Of a DNA stretch of 64,000 nt, positions 53,925 through 62,802 are shown piece by piece. Within the stretch, counting starts at the first letter, position 1, and each line of letters begins with the position of its first letter. Position numbers and translations under genes: made by a program. Source of the stretch: JAMXLO01 sp963812475 (GTDB taxonomy: Bacteria; Pseudomonadota; Alphaproteobacteria; Acetobacterales; Acetobacteraceae). The stretch spans positions 124,001 to 188,000 of the forward strand of contig CAWEVI010000005.1 of NCBI GenBank assembly GCA_963812475.1, in the 5' to 3' direction. The notes under the pieces were generated by a model that saw only the letters and a program-made list of their open reading frames with translations, was not told the DNA's origin and ran no database searches.

Positions 53925-55718
53925 ATGACCGACCGACCCACCGGGCGCGCGCCAAGGGAGCGCATGGCAGCGCTCCGCCAGGAACTCCGGCGCCAGGGCC
54001 TGGACGGGTTCATCGTGCCTCGGGCCGATGAACACCTGGGCGAGTATGTGCCGCCCTCCGCCGAACGGCTCGCGTGGCTCACCGGTTTCGCCGGCAGTGC
54101 CGGACTGGCGGCGGTGTTGGCCGACAAGGCGGCGGTGTTCACCGACGGACGCTACGTGCTCCAGCTTGCGGCGCAGACCGATCCCGACCTGTGGGAACGT
54201 CGGCACATTACCGAGGACCCGCCGCCCGCCTGGCTGGCGGCCAACACTGTTCACGGGGCGAAGATCGGCTACGACCCGCTGCTGATCAGCGAGGAGGGGC
54301 TCGGGCGCTACGCCGAGGCTGGCCTCGCGATGCAGCCGGTGACGCACAACCCCATCGATGCGGTCTGGACAGACCGGCCGGCCCCGCCGCGCGCACCCGC
54401 GGCACCGCATTCCCTGGAGTACGCCGGACGCACCGCCACGGAAAAGCGCGACCAGATCGCGGGGCTGTTGCGTGAGGCCAAACAAGATGCCGCGGTGATC
54501 AGCGATCCCGCCTCGATCGCCTGGCTGCTGAACATCCGCGGCGACGACGTACCATTCACTCCGTTCGCCCTGGGGTTCGCCCTGTCCTACGCCGACGGCG
54601 GAACCGAACTGTTCATGGATCCCGCAAAGCTGCCCGATGCGACGCGCGCGTGGCTCGGCAACACTGTCTCCGTGGCAGGGCGCGACGCGTTGGAACCGGC
54701 GCTCGGGCGCCTCGCTGGCAAGCGGGTGCGGGTCGATGCCTCCGGTTCGCCGGTCTGGTTCGCGCAGAAATTGCGCGTGGCGGGCGCGGTGGTCGTGGCG
54801 GGACCGGATCCCTGCCTGCTGCCGAAGGCATGCAAGAACGACGTGGAGCAGCAGGGCGCCCGCAATGCCCACGCGCGAGACGCGGTTGCCGTGTGCCGAT
54901 TCCTGCACTTCCTGGCGGATGCCGGCCCGGGAGGCCGCGAAACGGAGATATCCGCGGCGGCGAAGCTGCTGGACTTGCGCAAGGCGGTCCAGGGGTTCCG
55001 TGGCGAAAGCTTTCCGGCAATCTCTGGGGCGGGTGAGCATGGCGCCATCATCCATTACCGCGTATCCGAACAAAGCAATCGGCCGATCCGCCCGGATGAA
55101 GCCTATCTCATCGACTCCGGCGCGCAGTACCCGGATGGCACGACCGATATCACCCGCACCGTCTGGACCGGGCCTGGCGCGCCGCCCGAGGAACTGCGGG
55201 AACGGGTAACACGTGTGCTGAAGGGTCACATCGCGATCGCCACGCTGGTGTTCCCGCAGGGCGTCGGCGGCGCGCACCTGGATTCCTTTGCCCGGCGCGC
55301 GCTGTGGCAGGTGGGCCTGGACTACGACCATGGCACCGGCCACGGGGTCGGCAGCTATTTATCGGTCCACGAAGGCCCGGTGAGCCTGTCCCGGCTCGCC
55401 AGGCCCGTGCCGATTGCGGCCGGGATGATCCTGTCGAACGAGCCGGGCTACTATCTCCCCGGCGCCTATGGGATCCGGCTGGAAAACCTGCTGCTGGTGC
55501 AGACACAGAGCCTGCCTGGGGCAGCCAGGCCGTTCCTGCGCTTCGAGACGCTCACCCTGGCGCCGTTCGATCGCCGGCTGATCGATCCGGGGCTGCTTGA
55601 GACCGCCGAGCTTGCGTGGCTCAACGCCTACCACGCACGGGTACTGGCGGAGGTCGGACCGAACCTCGATCGGGCGGCTGGCGACTGGCTGGCGCACGCC
55701 TGCACGCCCCTCGCCTGA
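53925..55718 (+). CDS. Xaa-Pro aminopeptidase (M24B, aminopeptidase P type)
   Basis: The enzyme removes an N-terminal residue before proline, using two metal ions. The 597-residue protein has two creatinase N-like domains (from RMAALRQELRRQGLDGFIVP to about 300) followed by the M24 pita-bread domain. Ligands are visible in DSGAQYPDGTTDITRT near 396 (two Asp), THGVGSYLSVHEG-type GTGHGVGSYLSVHEG near 468 (His), SNEPGYYLPGAYGIRLEN (Glu) and LRFETLTLAPFD (Glu). The long three-domain form resembles eukaryotic-type APP1. Its TGA shares a base with the next ATG (TGATG), so translation is coupled. Confidence 0.94.
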   Translation: MTDRPTGRAPRERMAALRQELRRQGLDGFIVPRADEHLGEYVPPSAERLAWLTGFAGSAGLAAVLADKAAVFTDGRYVLQLAAQTDPDLWERRHITEDPPPAWLAANTVHGAKIGYDPLLISEEGLGRYAEAGLAMQPVTHNPIDAVWTDRPAPPRAPAAPHSLEYAGRTATEKRDQIAGLLREAKQDAAVISDPASIAWLLNIRGDDVPFTPFALGFALSYADGGTELFMDPAKLPDATRAWLGNTVSVAGRDALEPALGRLAGKRVRVDASGSPVWFAQKLRVAGAVVVAGPDPCLLPKACKNDVEQQGARNAHARDAVAVCRFLHFLADAGPGGRETEISAAAKLLDLRKAVQGFRGESFPAISGAGEHGAIIHYRVSEQSNRPIRPDEAYLIDSGAQYPDGTTDITRTVWTGPGAPPEELRERVTRVLKGHIAIATLVFPQGVGGAHLDSFARRALWQVGLDYDHGTGHGVGSYLSVHEGPVSLSRLARPVPIAAGMILSNEPGYYLPGAYGIRLENLLLVQTQSLPGAARPFLRFETLTLAPFDRRLIDPGLLETAELAWLNAYHARVLAEVGPNLDRAAGDWLAHACTPLA

Positions 55719-56377
55719 TGCATCGGGCCTTTGCCCGGACCGCGCTCCTGCTGGGCCTGCTTTTGCCGTGTGCGGTGAACGCAGCGGACCTTGCCTATGC
55801 CGGGCAATCCGACGGGCTGGCCGAACGGGCCGCCGAGGTAGCACGCTCCCGAACGCCGGCGTACGATCGCTGCGTTGCACTGCCTACGATCGGTGCGGTG
55901 GCCGATGCGGTGAAGAGCGGACAGGCAGCCGGCGGAATGGTCCCGGCGACCGATGCCCACGGCATGGCAATCGAGACGACCAAGCTGCTGCTGGATGCGT
56001 TCGATCCGGATGTTCGCGTCGTGGGCGAGACACGCATCGATGGCACATCGGGCAATGCCGCGAGCTTCTGGATGATTGCCCGCAACCTGACCCGCATGCC
56101 GGATCTGCATCCGGATCGGCTCGTGGTGAACATCGACGCTCCCGGCGGTTCGAAGGCTTTCTCGCTCGTGGTCGCAGGCCTGTCCAAGCTTGGTTTCACG
56201 GTGACCGCGGTGGCATCTGTCGCGTTGTCCGGAAAATCCTTCGGATATCGCTACATGCTCGTCCTGGCGGCCGACAAGCCTATCCTGGTGCTGCGCGCGA
56301 CCGATGCCATCGCGCGTGACTCGCGTGTCGGCGAAGGGCGCGCGCTGTTGATCGGTGCATGGAAACAGGTCCCCTGA
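55718..56377 (+). CDS. Exported prephenate-dehydratase-like protein
   Basis: The 219-residue protein has a Sec signal peptide (HRAFARTALLLGLLLPCAVNA, cleavage near 22). The mature part resembles PheA-type prephenate dehydratase: IGAVADAVKSGQAAGGMVPA matches the 'F..v..AV..g.ad.gvvPiEN' segment, and ETTKLLLDAF and VVGETRI follow. A C-terminal ACT-like part is present (LVVNIDAPGGSKAFSLVV and FGYRYMLVLAA). The catalytic Thr of the TRF motif is not conserved (NAASFWMI near 113-120), so activity is doubtful. It might bind an aromatic precursor in the periplasm. It is coupled to both neighbours by TGATG junctions. Confidence 0.65.
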   Translation: MHRAFARTALLLGLLLPCAVNAADLAYAGQSDGLAERAAEVARSRTPAYDRCVALPTIGAVADAVKSGQAAGGMVPATDAHGMAIETTKLLLDAFDPDVRVVGETRIDGTSGNAASFWMIARNLTRMPDLHPDRLVVNIDAPGGSKAFSLVVAGLSKLGFTVTAVASVALSGKSFGYRYMLVLAADKPILVLRATDAIARDSRVGEGRALLIGAWKQVP

Positions 56378-57240
56378 TGTTTCATCGTTTCCAGATTGGC
56401 GAAGCTGCCGCGACAATCGTCTCGGACGGACCACTCGTCCTGCCGCCAGCGGCGGCGATCTTCCGTGGCCCCGGCGAGAATGCACTGGACGCGGCTGTGG
56501 CGGCAGCCGGCCAGCGGACCGATGCGGTTCGCCTGGAGCAGAATTGCCTGTTGATCGAGACCGCCGGCAAGCGCGTGCTGTTCGACAACGGCCTTGGCTC
56601 CGAGAAGCTGTATGGCCCCGACAGCGGCCGGTTACTCGGCAGTCTTGCGGAGGCGGGCGTCGATCCGGCCTCGATCGACGCGATGGTACTGACCCATGCG
56701 CACTCGGATCATTGCTGGGGCACGATGGGCGATGACGGGACGCCTAATTTTCCAAACGCGGCGATCTTCATCGCCCAGGCCGAGATGGATTACTGGGAGA
56801 GCAACCCACCTGGCGAGCGGCGGGAGCGCAGCATCGCCGGCGTACGCAGGCATCTTCTGCCGTTGCGCGACCGTATGCATTTCATTCGCGACGGCGAGGA
56901 GTTCCTGCTCGGGATGCAGGCCTGGCACACACCGGGGCATACGCCGGGCCACATGGCGTTCCTGTTCGCTGGCGGCTGGTGCCTGACCGGCGACGTGGCG
57001 TTCCACGATCCGCTCTCCTATGCGTTTCCTGACGCCCGCAGCGCGTACAACGTCGACCCGCAACAAGGCGTGGCGACGCGGCGGCGTCTGCTGGACCGGA
57101 TGGCGGATGAGCGGTTGCGCGTGATCGGCTACCACCATCCCTGGCCGGGACTGGGCCATGTCGAAAGAGCTGGCGGGACGTTCCGATTTGTGGCGGCGCC
57201 CCCTCCCTCAAGCACCCTCCCGCAAATGGAGGGGGCGTAA
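56377..57240 (+). CDS. MBL-fold metallo-hydrolase
   Basis: The 287-residue protein has the metallo-beta-lactamase zinc site: MVLTHAHSDHCWG (HxHxDH, about 111-116), HTPGHTPGHMAFLF (His) and LTGDVAFHDPL (Asp), with a C-terminal VIGYHHPWPGLG (His). It is close to glyoxalase II/AHL-lactonase-type relatives; the substrate is not evident. It starts on the last base of the upstream stop (TGATG). The last residues (PPPSSTLPQMEGA) are read from a C/G-rich palindrome, as if a repeat had been captured at the end of the gene. Confidence 0.88.
   Translation: MFHRFQIGEAAATIVSDGPLVLPPAAAIFRGPGENALDAAVAAAGQRTDAVRLEQNCLLIETAGKRVLFDNGLGSEKLYGPDSGRLLGSLAEAGVDPASIDAMVLTHAHSDHCWGTMGDDGTPNFPNAAIFIAQAEMDYWESNPPGERRERSIAGVRRHLLPLRDRMHFIRDGEEFLLGMQAWHTPGHTPGHMAFLFAGGWCLTGDVAFHDPLSYAFPDARSAYNVDPQQGVATRRRLLDRMADERLRVIGYHHPWPGLGHVERAGGTFRFVAAPPPSSTLPQMEGA
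57197..57237. terminator. Hairpin at convergent gene ends
   Basis: CGCCCCCTCC (57197-57206) pairs exactly with GGAGGGGGCG (57228-57237) around a 21-base loop, just before the MBL gene's TAA. The reductase gene ends 3 bases beyond on the other strand. It could stop transcription from both sides, though no T-run follows. Confidence 0.55.
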
Positions 57241-57242
57241 GA

Positions 57243-58469
57243 TCAGGCAGGGGCCCGGGGTATCAGCCGCTGCAACGGCACAGCGGGATCCGCCAGCGCC
57301 GCGCGGTCAATCGGCTGGCGCGACCGGATCAGAGCCTGCCCGGCACGGATCTCACGCGGGTTGTTGGCGGCAGTGACGCCGATCACGCAACCATCCCCGG
57401 CGAGGTGCACTGCGGTGAACACATTCGGCGGCGCATTCGCCCGGACGATCGTGTCCGCCGCATCGGCCGGCAGACCGGCGACCTGGAGATTGACGCCGTG
57501 CTGGTCGGTCCAGAACCACGGGATGTCGTCATACGGCGTCGTATCACCGCTCATTGCCTTGCCGACCGCGATGCCCTGGTTCTGCGCGTGCCGCCATGAC
57601 TCCAGGCGCAGCCGCCGATCGAACAGCGGATGATGGAAGGCTGTGACGTCGCCGGCCGCAAAGATGTCGGACACGCTGGTCCGTCCCAGTTCGTCCACCA
57701 CGATGCCGCCTTCGAGCGCCAATCCGGCGGTATCGGCCAGCGGCAGGTTGCGCTGCATGCCGACACCGGCGATCACCACGTCGCCGACGAATTCCTCGGC
57801 ATCACGGCAGGCAACGCGCAGCCCGCCCGAGGGATCATCCTCGATCGCGTCCACGATAACGCCGAAATGCAGCGCCACGCCCGCATTGCGATGCAGCGTC
57901 TCGACGAAGCGCGCGCCCTCGGGCGAGACGCTGCGGCCCATCGCGCCCGGCAGTCCCTCCAGCACCGTCACCTCGGCGCCGCGCGCACGTGCCGATGAGG
58001 CAATCTCCAGTCCGATAACGCCCGCCCCGATGCACACCACGCGTCGCGCCGTGGCGAGCCGCGCCCGGATCAGCCGCGCATCCTCGATGGTGCGCAGGTA
58101 CAGCGCCTTCTCGCCGCCCGGAATGGGCAGATGCCTGGCCCTGCCGCCTACCGTCAGCAGCAGCCGGTCATACGGTAAGGTCTGTCCGTCGCGCAGTCTG
58201 ATGCGATGCGCCTCGCTATCCACCTCGGTGACTTCGCTGCCCAGCAGCAGTTCGATGCCCTGCTCGGCGTAGCGGTCCGCCGCATGGAAATAGGCGATCG
58301 GGGGCTCAGATTCGTCGGTCAGCACCGCTTTGGAGAGGGGCGGGCGCTCGTACGGCCGCCAGGGTTCCTCGCCGATCAGCAAAATCCGTCCGGTGAAGCC
58401 GGCCTGGCGCATGGCGATGGCGGCCCATCCGCCGGCCTGACCGGCCCCGACGATGATGTGAGTGTTCAC
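57243..58469 (-). CDS. FAD-dependent ferredoxin reductase
   Basis: The 408-residue flavoprotein resembles rubredoxin/rhodocoxin/BphA4-type reductases that pass electrons from NAD(P)H to a ferredoxin. It has an FAD motif IIVGAGQAGGWAAIAMR at the start, PYERPPLSKAVL, an NAD(P) motif VVCIGAGVIGLEIASSARARG near 150 and the second FAD motif DIFAAGDVTAFHHP near 270. The start is GTG 58469 (VNTHIIVGAG); the frame extends to 58619 in antisense to the next gene. The likely partner is the Rieske ferredoxin at 59024, transcribed divergently. Confidence 0.92.
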   Translation of the reverse strand: MNTHIIVGAGQAGGWAAIAMRQAGFTGRILLIGEEPWRPYERPPLSKAVLTDESEPPIAYFHAADRYAEQGIELLLGSEVTEVDSEAHRIRLRDGQTLPYDRLLLTVGGRARHLPIPGGEKALYLRTIEDARLIRARLATARRVVCIGAGVIGLEIASSARARGAEVTVLEGLPGAMGRSVSPEGARFVETLHRNAGVALHFGVIVDAIEDDPSGGLRVACRDAEEFVGDVVIAGVGMQRNLPLADTAGLALEGGIVVDELGRTSVSDIFAAGDVTAFHHPLFDRRLRLESWRHAQNQGIAVGKAMSGDTTPYDDIPWFWTDQHGVNLQVAGLPADAADTIVRANAPPNVFTAVHLAGDGCVIGVTAANNPREIRAGQALIRSRQPIDRAALADPAVPLQRLIPRAPA

Positions 58470-58477
58470 GCGTAACG

Positions 58478-58885
58478 CTATCGCCCTGACGGCGCCTTGT
58501 CCGGCAGCCAGACATCTGTCCATCCGGTCTCGTCGGGGGCGCTCAGCTTGACCTGTGTTCGCCCTGGGCCTTGCCGGCTGATGATCTGGATGCCGATGGC
58601 GCGCGGAATGATCCGGCAATCAGTCGTCTGCGTTGCCCCGCCGCTGACCCGCGCCGTCATGTTCGAGGCGTGCCGGTCAAGGTCGTCCTCGGTGCGACAG
58701 AACACCGCGCCCGCGTCCAGCCGCGGCCAAACAGTGGGCGGAGCACGTGGCGGCGGCGGCGGCGGCGCCTTCTTCTGTCCCAGCAAGCCAGGGGCGTCCA
58801 AAATCACCTGTGCGGACGCCGGAACCGCAAGGCATGCCAGGGACACCGCGAACAGCACGCTCCACCAGGGACGCAACGCCAGCAT
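58478..58885 (-). CDS. Small secreted protein of unknown function
   Basis: The 135-residue precursor starts LALRPWWSVLFAVSLACLAVPASAQ, a signal peptide with ASA cleavage. A proline run (APPPPPPRAPP) follows, then a compact domain with CRTEDDLDRHASN and TTDCRIIPRAIGIQI holding two cysteines that could pair in the periplasm. No family is recognised. It lies 9 bases upstream of the ferredoxin reductase on the same strand, so they are probably co-transcribed. Confidence 0.7.
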   Translation of the reverse strand: MLALRPWWSVLFAVSLACLAVPASAQVILDAPGLLGQKKAPPPPPPRAPPTVWPRLDAGAVFCRTEDDLDRHASNMTARVSGGATQTTDCRIIPRAIGIQIISRQGPGRTQVKLSAPDETGWTDVWLPDKAPSGR

Positions 58886-59023
58886 AGGAACTCCCCCAAC
58901 GAGCAACGATGGGTGCAGTCTAAGTACCTGCGCCCGTGACCGGCAACCGCAGTCTTGGCCGTGCCGTCTTGGCCATGGTCGCCGCGGCTGGCATGTTAAC
59001 GCCAATTCATACGGGAGAGCGAA

Positions 59024-59347
59024 ATGGCGGAAGCGGGTTGGGTGCGGGTTGCGGCGGCGGCGGATGTGGCCGAGGGCCAGGTTCTTGGGGTGCGCGTGGG
59101 CGATCGGGAGATCGCGCTGTATCACCTGGCGGACGGCGACTATCGCGCCACCGACAACATCTGCTCGCACGAATATGCACAGCTCTCGGACGGCTGGCTG
59201 GAAAATGGCTGCATCGAGTGCCCGCTCCACGCGGCGCGGTTCGATGTGAAGACCGGCAAGGCTTTGTGCGCACCGGCCGAGCACGACCTCGATATATTCG
59301 AGACGCGCATCGATGGCGGCGATCTGCTGGTGAAGATGCCGGGCTGA
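59024..59347 (+). CDS. Rieske [2Fe-2S] ferredoxin
   Basis: The 107-residue protein has the Rieske cluster motif C-x-H ... C-x2-H in NICSHEYAQLSDGW and CIECPLHAARFDVKTG (Cys/His pairs about residues 45-47 and 64-67). It matches the ferredoxin component of ring-hydroxylating or related non-heme iron oxygenases. It carries electrons to a terminal oxygenase, which is not in the window. The next gene starts 3 bases after its stop, so it heads a unit with the two amidohydrolases. The ferredoxin reductase is divergent nearby. Confidence 0.92.
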   Translation: MAEAGWVRVAAAADVAEGQVLGVRVGDREIALYHLADGDYRATDNICSHEYAQLSDGWLENGCIECPLHAARFDVKTGKALCAPAEHDLDIFETRIDGGDLLVKMPG

Positions 59348-59349
59348 CG

Positions 59350-60411
59350 ATGGACCCCCGGCCGATCGACTGCGATCTGCACCCGACCGTGCCGGGGTTG
59401 CCGGCGCTCATGCCCTATCTCGACGAGGTATGGCGCGAGACCGTGGTGCGGCGTGGCATCGATGAGCTGAACACCATCGCCTATCCATCCAACAGCCCGC
59501 TGACCGTGCGATCCGACTGGCGGGACACCGAGGGCAAGCCTGCGACCTCGGTGGAACGGCTGGGTACCGAGGCGCTGGATCCGTTCGGCACCGGGATCGC
59601 CATCTGCAACTGTCTCTACGGCGTGCAGGCCACGTTCAGCGAGGACCTCGGCGCTGCCATGGCGCGCGCGGTGAACGACTGGATCGCGCGCGAGTGGCTG
59701 GATCGCGACCCCAGGCTGCGCGCCTCGATCGTGGTGCCCCAGCAAAACGCGGAGCTGGCGGTGGCGGAGATCGAGCGCTGCGCCGCCGACCGGCGCTTCG
59801 TGCAGGTGCTGCTGCTGGTTTCCGGCGAACTGCCGCTGGGCCGGCGGCAGAACTGGCCGATCTACGCCGCCGCCGAGCGCCATGGCCTGACGATGGGCAT
59901 CCATGCCGGCAGCACCTACCGCCATCCGAACACGCCGGTCGGCTGGTCCAGCTATTACAGCGAGGAATACATCAACCAGGCCGGCGCGTTCCAGACCCAG
60001 CTCACCAGCCTGATCACCGAGGGGGTGTTCGCCAAATTCCCCGATCTGACCGTGGTGTTGATGGAATCGGGCGTGACGTGGCTGCCCGGCTATCTTTGGC
60101 GGCTGACGAAATTCTGGAAGGGACTGCGCAGCGAGGTGCCCTGGGTCGCCGACCCGCCCGCCACGATCGTGCGCGAGCGGGTCCGCCTGACGCTCCAACC
60201 GTTCGATGGACCGCCGGATTCGGCCACGATCACCCGGTTCATGGAACACATGGGCTCGGACGAACTGCTGCTGTTCTCGACCGACTACCCGCACTGGCAG
60301 TTCGAGGGGACCGCTGCGATCCCGGAAGGGCTCGACCCAGGCCTCGCGCGAAAGATCATGGTCGACAACCCACGGCGGACGTATGCTCGCCTGAAGGAGA
60401 CAGTGGCATGA
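59350..60411 (+). CDS. Amidohydrolase family 2 protein (first of a tandem pair)
   Basis: The 353-residue TIM-barrel protein is of the ACMSD-like amidohydrolase 2 group, which act as metal-dependent decarboxylases or hydrolases. Metal-site elements are DCDLHPTVPG near the N-terminus, TMGIHAGS in the middle and LFSTDYPHWQFE near the C-terminus. The substrate is not known; such genes often occur in aromatic or heteroaromatic degradation. It lies 3 bases after the Rieske gene and overlaps the next amidohydrolase by ATGA. Confidence 0.88.
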   Translation: MDPRPIDCDLHPTVPGLPALMPYLDEVWRETVVRRGIDELNTIAYPSNSPLTVRSDWRDTEGKPATSVERLGTEALDPFGTGIAICNCLYGVQATFSEDLGAAMARAVNDWIAREWLDRDPRLRASIVVPQQNAELAVAEIERCAADRRFVQVLLLVSGELPLGRRQNWPIYAAAERHGLTMGIHAGSTYRHPNTPVGWSSYYSEEYINQAGAFQTQLTSLITEGVFAKFPDLTVVLMESGVTWLPGYLWRLTKFWKGLRSEVPWVADPPATIVRERVRLTLQPFDGPPDSATITRFMEHMGSDELLLFSTDYPHWQFEGTAAIPEGLDPGLARKIMVDNPRRTYARLKETVA

Positions 60412-61532
60412 ACGTTGACGTCCTGAACCGCTCCGGCATCCAGCCGGCCACGCAGTCCAAGCTCGCAATCGCCGACTGCGATGTGCATCCGCGCCCGGCC
60501 GGCGCCGGAATCGGCGGTGTCAGCAAATCGCTCTATCCTTACCTTTCGAAGCGCTGGCAGGAGCACGTGGAGACGTTCGGCGTTCGCTATCGCCAGCCCT
60601 GGGAGAAGGGTTCGGCCTACCCGAAGGGCCAGCCACAGGCATGCCGCCGCGACGCGTGGCCAAATGGAGAAAATCCCGGAAGCGACCTGGCCTTCATGGC
60701 CGAGCAGCACCTCGATCCGAACAACGTCGCGCTCGGGATTCTCAACCCGCTGACCAGCGGACAGGGTGCTCAGGATGGGGAGCTGTCCGCCGCCCTGACG
60801 CATGCCACCAATGAGTGGCAGGTCGCCGAATGGACGTCGCGCGATGCACGGCTCAAAGCCTCCGTCGTGGTGCCGTTCGAGGACGGCCCCACCTCGGCCA
60901 GGATGATCGAGCAGCGCGCCGGCGACGCCAACTTCGCCCAGGTGCTGCTGCTGACCCGCACCGCCGAGCCGCTCGGCCAGCGCCGCTACTGGCCGATCTA
61001 CCAGGCGGCCGTCGAGGCCAACCTGCCGATCGGCATCCACGCCTTCGGCTACGGCGGCAGCGCGATGACGTCGGGCGGCTGGCCGTCATACTACATCGAG
61101 GAGATGGTCGGTCACGCGCAGTGCCAGCAGGCGGTGCTGACCAGCCTGATCTTCGAGGGCGTGTTCGAGCGATTCCCGACGCTGAAGGTGGTGCTGGTCG
61201 AGGCCGGTTTCGCCTGGGCGCCGGCGCATGCCTGGCGGATGGACCGGCAGTTCGCCAAGCTGCGCCGCGAGGTGCCGCATCTGAAGCGCCTGCCGTCGGA
61301 ATACATGCGCGGCAATGTCTGGTTCACCACCCAGCCCGTCGAGGAGCCGGAACCGCGCGAGCATCTGGCGGATGCGATCGAATGGATGGGCTGGGACCGC
61401 GTGTTGTTCGCCACCGACTATCCGCACTGGGATTTCGACGATCCGGCGCATGCCCTCCCGATCCGGATGACCGAGACGCAGCGGCGTCAGATTTTCCGGG
61501 ACAACGCCAGGGCGGTGTACGGCATGGGCTGA
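60408..61532 (+). CDS. Amidohydrolase family 2 protein (second of a tandem pair)
   Basis: The 374-residue protein has the same fold and layout as the gene before it: ADCDVHPRP at the start, YWPIYQAAVEANLPIGIHAF in the middle, VVLVEAGFAWAPAHAWRMD and VLFATDYPHWDFDDPAHA near the C-terminus. The two are clearly related along most of their length, so they arose by tandem duplication and then diverged. The pair may work as hetero-oligomer or on successive intermediates; this is inference. ATG 60408 overlaps the previous stop. Confidence 0.88.
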   Translation: MNVDVLNRSGIQPATQSKLAIADCDVHPRPAGAGIGGVSKSLYPYLSKRWQEHVETFGVRYRQPWEKGSAYPKGQPQACRRDAWPNGENPGSDLAFMAEQHLDPNNVALGILNPLTSGQGAQDGELSAALTHATNEWQVAEWTSRDARLKASVVVPFEDGPTSARMIEQRAGDANFAQVLLLTRTAEPLGQRRYWPIYQAAVEANLPIGIHAFGYGGSAMTSGGWPSYYIEEMVGHAQCQQAVLTSLIFEGVFERFPTLKVVLVEAGFAWAPAHAWRMDRQFAKLRREVPHLKRLPSEYMRGNVWFTTQPVEEPEPREHLADAIEWMGWDRVLFATDYPHWDFDDPAHALPIRMTETQRRQIFRDNARAVYGMG

Positions 61533-61546
61533 CACGACAATCCGTT

Positions 61547-61626
61547 CCCCCCTCCCGCAAGGGGAGGGGGGAGGTATAGGGCAGGGCAAACAGCTCCCCC
61601 TCCCCTTGCCGGTGGGGGTTGGGGGG
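61547..61626. repeat. C/G-rich palindromic repeats after the amidohydrolases
   Basis: CCCCCCTCCCGCAAGGGGAGGGGGG forms a tight hairpin (61547-61571, described here by parts CCCCCCTCCC and GGGGAGGGGGG). A second dyad follows, CTCCCCCTCCCC with GGTGGGGGTTGGGGGG. It separates the amidohydrolase unit from the aminotransferase and may serve as a terminator. Confidence 0.75.
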
Positions 61627-61644
61627 ACGGGTCGCCGCCCCCAA

Positions 61645-62802
61645 ATGTTGCGGATGGATATCATCAGCATTCCGGGTTCGCGCATCATCGAAATCAGCCG
61701 CGTTGCCTTCGAGACGCCGGACGTCGACCTTCTCTGCTTCGGCGAATCCGACTTGCCGAGCCCCGCCTCCGCCCACGCCGCGGCCGTCGCGGCACTCGAC
61801 GCAGGCGACACGCGGTACTCCGATGTGCGCGGCCTGCCGGAACTGCGGTCCGCCCTGGCAGAGTATCTGACCGCGCTGCATGCACAGCCGGTCGCGGAGC
61901 AGCGTATCCAAATCACCGCGTCGGGTATGACCGCGGTGTCGGTCGCGCTGGCCGCGACCGTGCGCGCCGGCGACCGCGTGGTGTTGCACAGCCCATCCTG
62001 GCCGAATGTCGGCAACGCCGCGCGACTGCGTGGCGCAGAGGTGGACGAACTCGATCTGACGGCTGTGCCGGAAGGTGGCTTCCGCATGGACTTCGATCGG
62101 CTGGATGCGAAACTGCAAGGGGCGCGCGCATTCATCCTGAACAGCCCGAACAATCCGACGGGCTGGACCGCCACGCGCGACGAGTTGGCGACAATTCTGG
62201 AAATCGCCCGGCGGCGACAGGTCTGGCTTATTTCCGACGAGGTCTATTCGCGCCTGGTCTACGACGGCGCGACGGCTGCAGCGTCGATCCTGGATATGGC
62301 CGATCCGAACGACAGGGTCCTGGTCTGCAACAGCTTCTCCAAAACTTGGATGATGACCGGCTGGCGCCTCGGCTGGCTGGTGGTGCCCGAGGGCACACGC
62401 GATGCCATCACGGAGCTGGTGGAGGTGACGCACTCCGGCGTCGCGCCGTTCATCCAGCACGCCGGTGTTGCCGCGGTGCGCGACACCGAAGCCGTGGAGC
62501 GCTTCCGAAGTCACTGCACCACCGGAAGGGCACTGACAGGCGACGCGCTCTCGGGTCTCAACGGTGTGCGCTATACCGCGCCGGACGGGGCTTTCTATGC
62601 GTTCGTCGGCGTGGAGGGACTTACCGACAGTCTGGCTCTTGCGAAGCGGCTGGTGACCGATCACCATGTCGCGGTGGCACCAGGCATGGCTTTCGGTACA
62701 GCCGGCGAGGGCTATCTGCGCATCTGTTTCGCCCAGTCGGCGGAACGGTTGGAACGTGCCATGGGCCGGTTGCGCGACGGGCTGCGCGCGCAGGCCGCTT
62801 GA
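61645..62802 (+). CDS. Class I/II aminotransferase
   Basis: The 385-residue PLP enzyme has the fold-type I set: DTRYSDVRGLPELRSALAEY, the cofactor-binding SPNNPTGW, ISDEVYSRLVYDG with the PLP-pairing Asp, and the Schiff-base lysine in NSFSKTWMMTGWRLGW. It resembles aspartate/aromatic aminotransferases of subgroup I. The substrate is unknown. ATG 61645 or 61654 could be the start; upstream lies the C/G-rich repeat. The stop overlaps the next start by TGATG, linking it to the porin. Confidence 0.9.
   Translation: MLRMDIISIPGSRIIEISRVAFETPDVDLLCFGESDLPSPASAHAAAVAALDAGDTRYSDVRGLPELRSALAEYLTALHAQPVAEQRIQITASGMTAVSVALAATVRAGDRVVLHSPSWPNVGNAARLRGAEVDELDLTAVPEGGFRMDFDRLDAKLQGARAFILNSPNNPTGWTATRDELATILEIARRRQVWLISDEVYSRLVYDGATAAASILDMADPNDRVLVCNSFSKTWMMTGWRLGWLVVPEGTRDAITELVEVTHSGVAPFIQHAGVAAVRDTEAVERFRSHCTTGRALTGDALSGLNGVRYTAPDGAFYAFVGVEGLTDSLALAKRLVTDHHVAVAPGMAFGTAGEGYLRICFAQSAERLERAMGRLRDGLRAQAA

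Noticed and set aside
53877..55343. A 488-codon antisense frame to the Xaa-Pro aminopeptidase
   Set aside because: The sense frame carries the M24 metal ligands; the antisense one shows no motif or start signal.
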